NCBI RefSeq assembly: GCF_004122735.1
Contig: NZ_SDIF01000011.1
Coordinates: 1 to 64,000, forward strand
Source: Streptomyces sioyaensis
GTDB taxonomy: Bacteria; Actinomycetota; Actinomycetes; Streptomycetales; Streptomycetaceae
Direction: 5' to 3'
Length of the DNA: 64,000 nucleotides
In this document: piece after piece, positions 1 to 7,763 of the stretch
Position numbering within the stretch: the first letter of the stretch is position 1
Layout of the letters: every line of letters starts with the position of its first letter
Translations under genes and position numbers: made by a program
Notes under the pieces: model-generated
Databases searched by the model: none
The model's input: the letters and a program-made list of their open reading frames with translations, nothing else
What the model was told of the DNA's origin: nothing

Positions 1-1809
1 GACGGGGCTGGCGACGGTGCCGGGGGCGCGGCCGGGGCCGGGGCCAGTGCCGGGATCGCGGGGGCGCGGGAGCGCTGGGTGCGGACCGGCGGTATCGAGC
101 TGTGCGTCGCGGAGCTGGGGGATCCGGAACAACCCACGGTGCTGCTGGTGCACGGCTATCCCGACAGCAAGGAGGTGTGGTCCGAGGTCGCCCGCGGCCT
201 GGCCCGCCGCTTCCATGTGGTGCTCTACGACGTCCGGGGCTGCGGCCGGTCCACCGCCCCGCGGCCGCTGCGGGGCGGCTTCACCCTGGAGAAGCTGACG
301 GACGACTTTTTGGCCGTCGCCGACACCGTCAGCCCCGGCCGCCCGGTCCATCTCGTCGGCCACGACTGGGGCTCCGTACAGGCCTGGGAGTTCGCCACCG
401 TGCGGCGTACGGAGGGCCGGATCGCCTCCTTCACCTCCCTGTCGGGCCCGTCCCTGGACCACTTCGGCCACTGGATCAAGAAGCGGATGACGCGCCCCAC
501 CCCCCGGCGCGCCGCCCAGCTGCTCCATCAGAGCGCCAAGTCCTGGTACGTCGGCGTGCTGCACACCCCCGTGCTGCCCGAGCTGGCATGGAAGGGCCCG
601 CTCGGCAAGCAGTGGCCGCGGATTCTGGAGCGGATGGAGAAAGTGCCGGGCGGGGACTACCCCACCGCCTCGCTGCCGAGGGATGCGGCTCACGGCGCCT
701 GGCTCTACCGCGACAATGTGCTCCCCCGGCTCCGCCGCCCGCGCGGCGACGCCTATGCGCACTGCCCGGTCCAGCTGATCACCCCCACCGGCGACGCCTT
801 CCTCTCCGAGCGGCTCTATGACGACCTGGAGGAGTGGGCGCCCCAGTTGGTGCGCCGCACCCTCCCGGCCAAGCACTGGGTCCCGCGCACCCGCCCCGAC
901 CAACTCATCTCCTGGATCGGTGAGTTCGTCACCGCCAAGGAGGAGGGGGATCCGGCGAAGCGGGTCGTGGCGTCCGGCCCGCACGCCGACCGGTTCGGCG
1001 GACAGCTGGTGCTGGTGACCGGCGCGGCCAGCGGCATCGGCCGGGCGACGGCGTTCGCCTTCGCGGAGGCCGGCGCCCGGATCATCGCCGTCGACCGGGA
1101 CGCCGAGGGCGCGGCACGGACCGCGGACATGTCCCGGCTGATCGGCGCACCCCAGGCCTGGGCGGAGGTGGTCGATGTCGCGGACGAGACGGCGATGGAG
1201 AAGCTGGCCGACCGGGTCGACGCGGAGTACGGCACCGTCGACGTGCTGGTCAACAACGCCGGCATCGGGCTGGCCGGTTCCTTTTTCCAGACCACCACCG
1301 AGGACTGGAAGAAGGTCCTTGACGTCAACCTCTGGGGGGTCATCCACGGTTGCCGGATCTTCGGCAGGCGGATGGCGGACCGCGGACAGGGCGGCCATAT
1401 CGTCAACACCGCCTCGGCCGCCGCCTTCCTGCCGTCGAAGCTGCTGCCTGCCTACAGCACTTCCAAGGCGGCCGTCCTGATGCTCAGCGAGTGTCTGCGC
1501 GCCGAACTGGCAGGGCAGGGAATCGGCGTCACCGCCATCTGCCCCGGGCTGGTCAACACCGCCATCACGAACACCGCCCGCTTCACCGGAGTCCCGGCCG
1601 AGGAGGAGAAGCGCCGCCAGGAATCGGCCGCGCGGAGGTACCGGATGCGCAACTACCCGCCGGAGAAGGTCGCCGATGCCATCCTGCGTGCGGTGGTCCA
1701 CAACCAGGCGGTGGTGCCGGTCACCCCCGAAGCACGCGGCGCCCGCCTGCTGTCCCGCTTCGCCCCGCGCATGCTGCGCGCCTTCGCCCGCTACGAGCCC
1801 CGGCTGTAG
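1..1809 (+). CDS. EphD-like alpha/beta hydrolase-SDR fusion oxidoreductase (5' end outside window)
   Basis: A two-domain cytoplasmic enzyme. The N-terminal alpha/beta-hydrolase has the HGYP oxyanion motif and the epoxide-hydrolase-type nucleophile motif GHDWG (Asp about residue 96, counting from the GTG at 79). The C-terminal short-chain dehydrogenase has the TGAASGIG nucleotide-binding motif (about residue 316), NNAG and the catalytic Y-x-x-x-K (YSTSK). The frame is open to base 1 and an RERWVRTGG-like N-terminus continues upstream of GTG 79, so the true start probably lies outside the window. The order matches mycobacterial EphD (epoxide hydrolase plus SDR, linked there to mycolate metabolism). 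Streptomyces makes no mycolates, so the substrate is unknown; an epoxide or lipid is an inference. The metal-dependent hydrolase and MerR gene follow on the same strand. Confidence 0.9.
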   Translation, partial: DGAGDGAGGAAGAGASAGIAGARERWVRTGGIELCVAELGDPEQPTVLLVHGYPDSKEVWSEVARGLARRFHVVLYDVRGCGRSTAPRPLRGGFTLEKLTDDFLAVADTVSPGRPVHLVGHDWGSVQAWEFATVRRTEGRIASFTSLSGPSLDHFGHWIKKRMTRPTPRRAAQLLHQSAKSWYVGVLHTPVLPELAWKGPLGKQWPRILERMEKVPGGDYPTASLPRDAAHGAWLYRDNVLPRLRRPRGDAYAHCPVQLITPTGDAFLSERLYDDLEEWAPQLVRRTLPAKHWVPRTRPDQLISWIGEFVTAKEEGDPAKRVVASGPHADRFGGQLVLVTGAASGIGRATAFAFAEAGARIIAVDRDAEGAARTADMSRLIGAPQAWAEVVDVADETAMEKLADRVDAEYGTVDVLVNNAGIGLAGSFFQTTTEDWKKVLDVNLWGVIHGCRIFGRRMADRGQGGHIVNTASAAAFLPSKLLPAYSTSKAAVLMLSECLRAELAGQGIGVTAICPGLVNTAITNTARFTGVPAEEEKRRQESAARRYRMRNYPPEKVADAILRAVVHNQAVVPVTPEARGARLLSRFAPRMLRAFARYEPRL

Positions 1810-1852
1810 TGCCCTACGAACCCCGGTAACACCGGATGTAGCGCCGGGCGCC

Positions 1853-1936
1853 CGTCGAGTGTCCGCCGCGCACGGACGTCCGTCGGGTGTCCGCCGCGCA
1901 CAGGCGCCCGTCGGGTGTCCGCCGCGCACGGCACTT
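1853..1936. repeat. three 28-bp tandem repeats
   Basis: Three consecutive copies of a unit beginning CGTCGGGTGTCCGCCGCGCA start at 1853, 1881 and 1909, exactly 28 bp apart. The first copy has A instead of G at the sixth base, and the last 7-8 bases of each unit vary. They lie in the 216-bp spacer between the hydrolase-SDR fusion and the metal-dependent hydrolase. No hairpin or coding function is evident. Confidence 0.8.
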
Positions 1937-2025
1937 CTCCCGGGCCGCCGGTGCAGCTTCTGCCCGGCCCGGGGCCCCGGGCGCCCCGCCGTGAACCAGA
2001 GAACTGCGCACCTCAGGAGCCGCGC

Positions 2026-2955
2026 ATGAGCACCCCGTACCTCCCCTCGCACCCCCAAGAGCCCTACCCGATCGCGCCTCGCCGGGTCTCGTTCGACTGG
2101 CATGCCACGCCGCTGCTGTGGATACCGGACGAGCCCACCGCCACCCACGTCATCAATGTGCTGCATCTGCTGCTGCCGGCGGGCGAACGATGGTTCGTGA
2201 AGGTCTTCAAGGAAGCCCTGCCACTGGTCCGGGACGAGCAACTCCGCACGGACGTCAAGGGCTTCATGGGCCAGGAGGCCACCCACAGCGTCCAGCACTC
2301 CACCGTCCTCGACCACTTGGCCCACCAGGGCCTGGACACCGCTCCCTACACCCGGCGCATCGACTTCCTCTTCGCCCGCCTCCTGGGCGAGCAGCCGCCC
2401 TTCGGCATCCCGATCACCGGCCAGGAGTGGCTGCGCTTCCGGCTCTCCCTCATCGCCGCCATCGAGCAGTTCACCGCGGTGCTCGGCGACTGGGTGCTGG
2501 ACGCCGAGGGCCTCGACCGTGCCGGACCCGACCCGGTCATGCTCGATCTGCTGCGCTGGCACGGTGCCGAGGAGGTCGAGCACCGCGCGGTCGCCTTCGA
2601 CATGTACCAGCACACCGGTGGCGCGGATCCCGCCCGTTATCTCCGCCGGGCCCTGGGCATGGCCGTGACCGCCCCCGTGCTGCTCTACCTCTGGGGCTGG
2701 GGCGCGGCCTACCTCCTGCGGCACGACCCACAGCTCGCCGCCCGCTCCCGCTACTCCCTGCGCGCGCACAACCAGGCCGTCCGCAAAGGGCTGCTGCCCA
2801 CCTGGCGTGAGCTGGGAGCGGCGATACCGCGGTATCTGCGGCGGTCGTACCATCCCTCGCAGGAAGGGTCGCTGCGCACGGCCGTCGCCTACCTGGCGTC
2901 CTCCCCGGCCGCGCGGGCCGCGGCGGGTGCGGTGGGCCGAGCGGCCCTCTCGTAG
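2026..2955 (+). CDS. metal-dependent hydrolase (PF10118 type)
   Basis: A 309-residue protein resembling the PF10118 predicted metal-dependent hydrolase family, which has a ferritin-like helical arrangement. Likely metal ligands are visible in GQEATHSVQH (about residues 82-91) and in HGAEEVEHRAVAFD (about 180-195): paired Glu and His on helices, the pattern expected for a di-metal carboxylate site. The ATG at 2026 is chosen because AGGAG at 2015-2019 precedes it by 6 bases; longer in-frame starts run into the tandem repeats. It lies 30 bp upstream of a MerR regulator and downstream of the hydrolase-SDR gene, so the three may form one unit. In actinobacteria this family often sits beside SDRs and lipid genes. 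The substrate is unknown. Confidence 0.8.
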   Translation: MSTPYLPSHPQEPYPIAPRRVSFDWHATPLLWIPDEPTATHVINVLHLLLPAGERWFVKVFKEALPLVRDEQLRTDVKGFMGQEATHSVQHSTVLDHLAHQGLDTAPYTRRIDFLFARLLGEQPPFGIPITGQEWLRFRLSLIAAIEQFTAVLGDWVLDAEGLDRAGPDPVMLDLLRWHGAEEVEHRAVAFDMYQHTGGADPARYLRRALGMAVTAPVLLYLWGWGAAYLLRHDPQLAARSRYSLRAHNQAVRKGLLPTWRELGAAIPRYLRRSYHPSQEGSLRTAVAYLASSPAARAAAGAVGRAALS

Positions 2956-2985
2956 CGCGCGGCCATGGGGTGAGGAGCAACCATA

Positions 2986-4167
2986 GTGACCGAGCAGCCG
3001 CAGCCGGCCGAATACCGCATCGAGGACCTGGCTCACCTCAGCGGCGCCACGGTCCGCACCATCCGCGCCTATCAGGACCGCGGGCTGCTCCCCCGCCCGG
3101 AACGCCGGGGCCGGGCCAATGTCTACGGCGAGGCTCATCTGACCCGGCTGCGCCAGATCTCCGGTCTGCTCGACCGCGGCTACACCCTGGCCAGCATCAA
3201 GGAACTCCTCCAGGCCTGGGACGCCGGCCTCGACCTCGGCGGCGTCCTGGGTCTGGTCGCCGAGATCGACGGGCCGTGGACCGACGAGGAGCCCTCCCGC
3301 CTCTCCCGCACCGAACTGGACGCTGCCTTCGGGGGCACTTCCGACGAGACGGCGATCGCCGAGGCGGTCGAACTGGGCGTCCTGGAACGGGTCCCCGGCC
3401 GGGACGACGAGTTCCTCGTCCCCAGCCCGCAGGAACTCGCCGTCGCCGCCGAACTGCACTCCGCCGGGGTCCCGCTCCGGGCGATCTCCGGTCATCTGCG
3501 GGAGGTGCGCGGCCAGGTCGAGCACATCGCCGCCCGCTTCCTGGACTTCACCACCGAGCACGTCTTCCAGCCGTTCCTGGACCATCCGCCCACCGGGGCC
3601 GAGGCAGCGGAGGCCGCCACCCTCGTACGCCGGCTGCGCCCCCTGGCCCAGCAGACCGTCGACGCCGAACTCGCCCGCGCCATGCGCACCCTGGCCACCC
3701 GGTACTTGCGCCATCACCTCAGCGACGCACGGCCCGCGGAGGCGCGGAAGCCGACCGACGTAGTGGCCGGGGCGGCCCGGGGCCTCGGGAGTGTCCCCGG
3801 GCCCCGGGGCGCCGTCGGGTCACCGGCCGCCGCCGGGCCGGTATCGAACCCCCGTCCTGAGACCGGCCCGGCGGCAGCGTGCGAGGAGGTGCTGCTCCCC
3901 GCCGACGCCGTACGGGCCGTCCGGGCTCTGGTGGGCCCGGAGAACGCGGCCGCCTTCATCGCCGCCGCCGCGCAGCGGGAGGTCCAAGCCCGCACGATGG
4001 ACGCGCTGGCGGCGGGCGGAAGCAAGCCCGCACCGGCGGGCGCAAGCGAGCCTGTACCGGCAGGCGGAAGCAGGCCCGCACCGGCAGACGCGGAGGCCGG
4101 TGGCCGGCGGCCGGATGGGCCGTCCGCCGAGGTGGACGACCGGGGCCACCCGGACGGGCGGCTCTGA
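2986..4167 (+). CDS. MerR family transcriptional regulator
   Basis: A 393-residue DNA-binding regulator. The N-terminal winged helix-turn-helix (about residues 10-80) has the MerR hallmarks YRIEDLAHLSGATVRTIRAY and DRGLLP, followed by a dimerisation helix. The remaining 300 residues form an effector or unknown domain without the cysteine pattern of metal-sensing MerR proteins, so a small hydrophobic ligand is more likely (inference). The GTG start has GAGGAG at 2972-2977. The C-terminal 60 residues are low-complexity, with three 8-residue repeats (GGSKPAPA, GASEPVPA, GGSRPAPA), and are probably disordered. It is the last gene of a rightward group with the two hydrolases and is a candidate regulator of them. 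It converges on the carotenoid oxygenase gene. Confidence 0.88.
   Translation: MTEQPQPAEYRIEDLAHLSGATVRTIRAYQDRGLLPRPERRGRANVYGEAHLTRLRQISGLLDRGYTLASIKELLQAWDAGLDLGGVLGLVAEIDGPWTDEEPSRLSRTELDAAFGGTSDETAIAEAVELGVLERVPGRDDEFLVPSPQELAVAAELHSAGVPLRAISGHLREVRGQVEHIAARFLDFTTEHVFQPFLDHPPTGAEAAEAATLVRRLRPLAQQTVDAELARAMRTLATRYLRHHLSDARPAEARKPTDVVAGAARGLGSVPGPRGAVGSPAAAGPVSNPRPETGPAAACEEVLLPADAVRAVRALVGPENAAAFIAAAAQREVQARTMDALAAGGSKPAPAGASEPVPAGGSRPAPADAEAGGRRPDGPSAEVDDRGHPDGRL
4016..4087 (+). repeat. three 24-bp (8-codon) in-frame repeats in the MerR tail
   Basis: Units starting at 4016, 4040 and 4064 are 24 bp apart and encode GGSKPAPA, GASEPVPA and GGSRPAPA. The period is a multiple of three, so copy-number changes would keep the frame. 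The repeat lies in the low-complexity C-terminus of the MerR protein. Confidence 0.75.
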
Positions 4168-4291
4168 CCCTCGCCCGCAGCAGGCCCCCCGGCCGCGCTC
4201 CCGTGCCGTCCGCAGCCCGCCCAGGCCGTCGTATCCCTTTTGAGTTGTCAAGGTTCAGGCGGGGGCGGGGCTCACCCGCACCTCTGTTACA

Positions 4292-5641
4292 TCAACTGGC
4301 AGGATCCGGAAGCCAGTTGCCGTGGAATCCGTAGGGCACCCGCTGGGGGAGATGGACCGTGGCGACCGGGTCGGCGGATATGTCCTCCGTGTCGAGTACG
4401 ACGAAATCGCTGGTGTCGGTGGACGCGTCGTAGACATAGGTGATCAGCCAGCCGGGCCCTCCCGGGCGGTCATCGGCCGGGGCGAAGACCGCCTCGCACG
4501 GAGTGCGCCCCGGAGCGAATTCGTGCCGGACGACCGCACCCGTCTGCAGGTCGTAGCGGAGCAGGGCGCCGGGTATCGGACCACTGCCCGGCAGCTCTGC
4601 GGTGGTGGCATGGCCGAAGCGGGCCGGTTGCCCGGCGAGGCGGTCGTCCACCCTGGGGAACTCGCAGAAGTGGTCGTCGAGTTGTTCCTCGGCGACGGTG
4701 CCGGTGGCGAGATCGATCGTCCAGCGCCAGAGATGGGCCGGGCTCACGCCGCCGAATTCGGCGTAGCGGGCGACATGGAGAACGATGCGCTGGTCGCCCT
4801 CGTCGTGAGCGTTCAGGGCATGGAAGACATAGCAAGGGTCGATGGCCAGCCAGCGGACCTCACCATGGGGATCGTCGCGGCGCAGCACACCGAGCCGGGC
4901 CCCGTACTCCGGGTCCCAGCGGTACGGCATGCCGGGGTGGCTGCGGTCGAAGACCACCGGGAGGTCCATGAAGACGACATGGCTCGCGGTGAGATGGAAG
5001 TCGTGCATCATCGTCGGCCCCGGAACATCGATGGGGCGGCTGAGCACCAACTCCCCCGAGGCATCGGCACGGTGGTAGGTGAGATAGGGCGGGGTGGGGC
5101 CGCCGTATCCGAAGAAGTGCAGCTCACCGGTCACCGGACAGGTCTTGGGGTGAGCGGTCATGGCGGTGGTGAGCCGGCCCCCGAAGTCATAGGCACCGAT
5201 GGTCTCCAGCTCATGGCCGGGGCGGCAGTCGATCTCGTAGGGGAACGCCGACTCGACCAGGGCGAGGGTGCGTCCGGCATGGCGGACGACATGGGTGTTG
5301 GCCACGCCCGCCGCCAGATTCCGGCGTCCCTGCGCGTCCACCGCCCGCGCGCCCTCGGTGAGGGCGGAGGTGCGCACCCAGCGGTTGCGGTAGGAGACGG
5401 CTCGGCCGCCCTCCAGACGCAGGCCGTGGACCATGCCGTCGCCGAAGAACCAGTGCGGGGTGGCGGCGTCCCGCGGGTTGGGGCCGTTGCGCAGGAACCA
5501 GCCGGTGAGCTCGGGCGGGATCGTGCCCGTGACCGGGAGGTCGTAGGCCGTCAGCTCATCCGTCACCGGGGCGAAGTTGCCGGCCATGTGCGGTGCGGGA
5601 GCATCGGATGCGGATGCAGTGGTCGGGGATGTGGTGGTCAT
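4292..5641 (-). CDS. carotenoid oxygenase (RPE65/CCD family)
   Basis: A 449-residue non-haem iron dioxygenase of the carotenoid/apocarotenoid/stilbene cleavage family, full length. The four iron-binding histidines can be assigned to TAHPK (His164), MHDFH (His213), FHALNAHDE (His274) and GFHGNW (His440). The N-terminus has the family-typical LRNGPNP and FFGDGMVH motifs. The start is the ATG at 5641, whose ATGA overlaps the stop of the upstream membrane-protein gene, implying translational coupling. The pair is divergent from a PadR gene, with two palindromic operators between them. The expected reaction is oxidative cleavage of a conjugated double bond. No carotenoid biosynthesis genes are present here, so the substrate cannot be named. 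Confidence 0.93.
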   Translation of the reverse strand: MTTTSPTTASASDAPAPHMAGNFAPVTDELTAYDLPVTGTIPPELTGWFLRNGPNPRDAATPHWFFGDGMVHGLRLEGGRAVSYRNRWVRTSALTEGARAVDAQGRRNLAAGVANTHVVRHAGRTLALVESAFPYEIDCRPGHELETIGAYDFGGRLTTAMTAHPKTCPVTGELHFFGYGGPTPPYLTYHRADASGELVLSRPIDVPGPTMMHDFHLTASHVVFMDLPVVFDRSHPGMPYRWDPEYGARLGVLRRDDPHGEVRWLAIDPCYVFHALNAHDEGDQRIVLHVARYAEFGGVSPAHLWRWTIDLATGTVAEEQLDDHFCEFPRVDDRLAGQPARFGHATTAELPGSGPIPGALLRYDLQTGAVVRHEFAPGRTPCEAVFAPADDRPGGPGWLITYVYDASTDTSDFVVLDTEDISADPVATVHLPQRVPYGFHGNWLPDPAS

Positions 5642-6228
5642 GAGGCCAGGCCTCCTTGAATGTCGGCCCGCGTGCCGGACTCCTGCATGAAGCGGGCCCG
5701 GGCCCGTTCCGGATAGGCGGCGGTGAAGCGGGCGGGAAGGATGAATCCGGCGATCTGGATAAGGATCGAGAAGGCCACGCTCCACCCAAGGGAGGAGACG
5801 ACGGTCTGGGCGATCGCGGTGAGAGTGAAGGACAGCGCCCAGGCGGCGGTGAGCACGACATTGATACGGCGGAACAGCGGAGCGTCCCAGACCTCCGGCG
5901 GAGCCACCCGGCGCGCGAACCCCAGAGTGAAGGGCCGCCGCACGGCGATCGACACCCAGGCGATCAGCGCCAGCCAGCCCATAGAGAGGGCGCTGCCGTA
6001 GTTCTTGAGACCGCTGTCGGGCTGGAGGAAGGCCAGCGTTCCGAGGGCCGCGAAGAACACGAGCGTGCCGTACTCCAGCAGTCGGTAGTCGAGCGAGAGG
6101 CCCGCCGCACGGTCGGTGAGGAGCAGCGCGACGGCTGACACCAGAGCGGCGAGCGCACCCCACTGCCAGCCGGCCGAGGACACCCCCGCGAAGACCAGCC
6201 AAGGAATGAAGCTCCGCAGATAGTTCAT
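5638..6228 (-). CDS. multi-pass membrane protein coupled to carotenoid oxygenase
   Basis: A 196-residue integral membrane protein with roughly five or six hydrophobic segments (about residues 8-37, 52-70, 82-96, 122-143, 146-165) and a short charged C-terminus. I do not recognise a family. It overlaps the downstream carotenoid oxygenase start by 4 bp (ATGA) and must share its transcript, which suggests a partner role such as substrate access at the membrane (inference only). The start is the first ATG after the divergent promoter region. Expression is probably controlled by the adjacent PadR protein through the palindromes at 6304-6344. Confidence 0.8.
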   Translation of the reverse strand: MNYLRSFIPWLVFAGVSSAGWQWGALAALVSAVALLLTDRAAGLSLDYRLLEYGTLVFFAALGTLAFLQPDSGLKNYGSALSMGWLALIAWVSIAVRRPFTLGFARRVAPPEVWDAPLFRRINVVLTAAWALSFTLTAIAQTVVSSLGWSVAFSILIQIAGFILPARFTAAYPERARARFMQESGTRADIQGGLAS

Positions 6229-6303
6229 GGTTCCCCCTCATCACCCGCTCCCGCCGGCGCTCGACGCACCGACGAGACCGTCGCCTTGCGGTACATTCCA
6301 ATC

Positions 6304-6360
6304 TCGACATGTCGAACATAGAAGCTCCACCTTTGACATGTCAACAGTGGAAGGTAAAGT
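6304..6360. promoter_or_regulatory. overlapping divergent promoters with two GACATGTC palindromes (putative PadR operators)
   Basis: Two perfect 12-bp palindromes, TCGACATGTCGA (6304-6315) and TTGACATGTCAA (6333-6344), share the core GACATGTC and are centred 29 bp apart. The second supplies TTGACA for both directions. Rightward, TTGACA (6333-6338) is followed 16 bp later by TAAAGT (6355-6360), 7 bp before the PadR ATG at 6368. Leftward, TTGACA on the minus strand (6344-6339) is followed after 18 bp by TATGTT. Binding at both palindromes would block both promoters, so autoregulation and repression of the oxygenase pair are likely. The promoter and operator roles are inferred; the palindromes are directly visible. 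Confidence 0.75.
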
Positions 6361-6367
6361 CAGGGCC

Positions 6368-6985
6368 ATGAGCCTGAAACATGCCGTGCTGGGCCTGCTG
6401 GCCGAATCCCCGGCGAGCGGCTACGACCTGATGAAGCTGTTCAACGTGTCGCTGTCGAATGTCTGGCCGGCCACACAGAGTCAGGTGTACGGCGAGCTCA
6501 CCAAGCTCACGACCGCCGGTCTCGTCGAGGTCGCCGCCCACGGTCCCCGCGGACGCAAGGAGTACGCGATCACCGATGACGGCCTGGCGGAGCTGCGCCG
6601 CTGGCTCATCGAGGTCGAGCCCACGGGGCAGCAGCGCCATGACGGCCTGCTGCGCACCTTCTTCCTCGGCATCGTCACGCCGCTGGAGGCGCAGACGTAC
6701 CTCCTGCATCAGGCCGACCGCGCCGCGCGCACCCGCGCCGAGCTGGAGCACCTCGAAGAGACCGCCCAGTGGGACGAGGAGATGATTTCGGTCTACGGGC
6801 GGATCGCGCTGGAGTACGGCCTGCGGATGTCGGCGACCCAGGAGGAGTGGGCGCGATGGGCGGCCGAAGAGGTCAACAGCGCAAAGGCGAGAAAAGCGGG
6901 CGAACTTGCGCGGCGGCAGCACGAGGAAGCGGGTCCGCAGGAGGAAAGCCGGCAGCCCGACGGAGCCCGGCCCGAAGGGGACTGA
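6368..6985 (+). CDS. PadR family transcriptional regulator
   Basis: A 205-residue regulator with an N-terminal PadR winged helix (about residues 1-85; LKHAVLGLLAESPASGYDLMKLF, then SQVYGELTKLTTAGLVE and a GRKEYAITDDG wing) and a helical C-terminal dimerisation domain (Vir-type), ending in a charged tail. The ATG at 6368 is preferred over upstream in-frame starts because it begins the PadR domain and lies 7 bp after a good -10 hexamer. The transcript is probably leaderless, as no Shine-Dalgarno sequence precedes it. It is divergent from the membrane protein/carotenoid oxygenase pair and is the obvious candidate regulator of that pair and itself. The ligand is unknown. Confidence 0.9.
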   Translation: MSLKHAVLGLLAESPASGYDLMKLFNVSLSNVWPATQSQVYGELTKLTTAGLVEVAAHGPRGRKEYAITDDGLAELRRWLIEVEPTGQQRHDGLLRTFFLGIVTPLEAQTYLLHQADRAARTRAELEHLEETAQWDEEMISVYGRIALEYGLRMSATQEEWARWAAEEVNSAKARKAGELARRQHEEAGPQEESRQPDGARPEGD

Positions 6986-6993
6986 CGCACCAC

Positions 6994-7016
6994 GGCCGTC
7001 CGCGGACCCGACGGCC
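6994..7016 (+). terminator. weak hairpin after padR
   Basis: GGCCGTC (6994-7000) can pair with GACGGCC (7010-7016) just after the PadR stop codon. There is no T-run and the stem is only 7 bp, so termination here is uncertain. Confidence 0.35.
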
Positions 7017-7100
7017 CCCGGACCGGATCTCCTCCAGGCCGGATAGCCACCGGCCCGCAATTCAGGTGCCGCCGGACGCCCGGCGCGGCACCCTGGAGGC

Positions 7101-7643
7101 ATGGACAGCCAGCGCTCCGTGCGCCTCTCGAAGTACCTGGCGAAGCATCTGCGCCATGCGCCGGAACGGATCGGCATCACCCTCGACGCCCAGGGCTGGG
7201 TGCCCGTGGACGCGCTCATGACGGCGGCCGCACGGCATGGATTCCGGTTCTCCCGGGCGGAGTTGGAGCAGGTGGTCGCCGGCAACGACAAGCAGCGCTA
7301 CGCCATCGAGGGCGACCGGATCCGGGCAAACCAGGGCCACTCCGTGCGGGTGGAGCTCGATCTGGAGCCGGCCGTACCGCCCGACCGGCTCTTCCACGGC
7401 ACGGTGGGCCGTCGGCTGGCCGCCATCCGGGCCGAGGGGCTGCGGCCGATGTCGCGGCATGCCGTCCATCTCTCGCCCGACCGGGAGACCGCGACCCGGG
7501 TGGGCGCGCGCCGCGGCAGGCCCGTGGTACTCACCGTCGATGCGGCCGCGATGCACCGGGAGGGCCACGTCTTCCAGGTCAGCGCCAACGGCGTGTGGCT
7601 CACCGACCGGGTACCGGCCGCATACCTCCGCTTCCCGGGCTGA
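7101..7643 (+). CDS. kptA: RNA 2'-phosphotransferase KptA/Tpt1
   Basis: A 180-residue enzyme of the Tpt1/KptA family, which transfers the 2'-phosphate of RNA to NAD+, giving ADP-ribose 1'',2''-cyclic phosphate and nicotinamide. The N-terminal winged-helix lobe carries the conserved Arg18-His19 pair (LAKHLRHAP) and NDKQRY (Arg66). RANQGHS (Arg75, Gln78, His80) and FHGT mark the NAD-binding ADP-ribosyltransferase lobe. Length matches the family. The ATG at 7101 has GGAGG 5-6 bases upstream. In yeast Tpt1 finishes tRNA splicing; bacteria lack that pathway, so its native bacterial substrate is still debated. It is convergent with pspAB. Confidence 0.93.
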   Translation: MDSQRSVRLSKYLAKHLRHAPERIGITLDAQGWVPVDALMTAAARHGFRFSRAELEQVVAGNDKQRYAIEGDRIRANQGHSVRVELDLEPAVPPDRLFHGTVGRRLAAIRAEGLRPMSRHAVHLSPDRETATRVGARRGRPVVLTVDAAAMHREGHVFQVSANGVWLTDRVPAAYLRFPG

Positions 7644-7763
7644 GCCCTCCTGGAGCCGGGAGACTTCCCCGCCGCCCGGGGCCGAAGCCCACAGCCCCGT
7701 GAGTCCGCAGCCCCATGAGCCCGCGCCCCGTGAGCACACCCGGTGGGCGCGCCCCACCCAGCC

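Noticed and set aside
4322..5659. Rightward 445-codon open frame opposite the carotenoid oxygenase
   Set aside because: Antisense shadow; the oxygenase has all four iron histidines.
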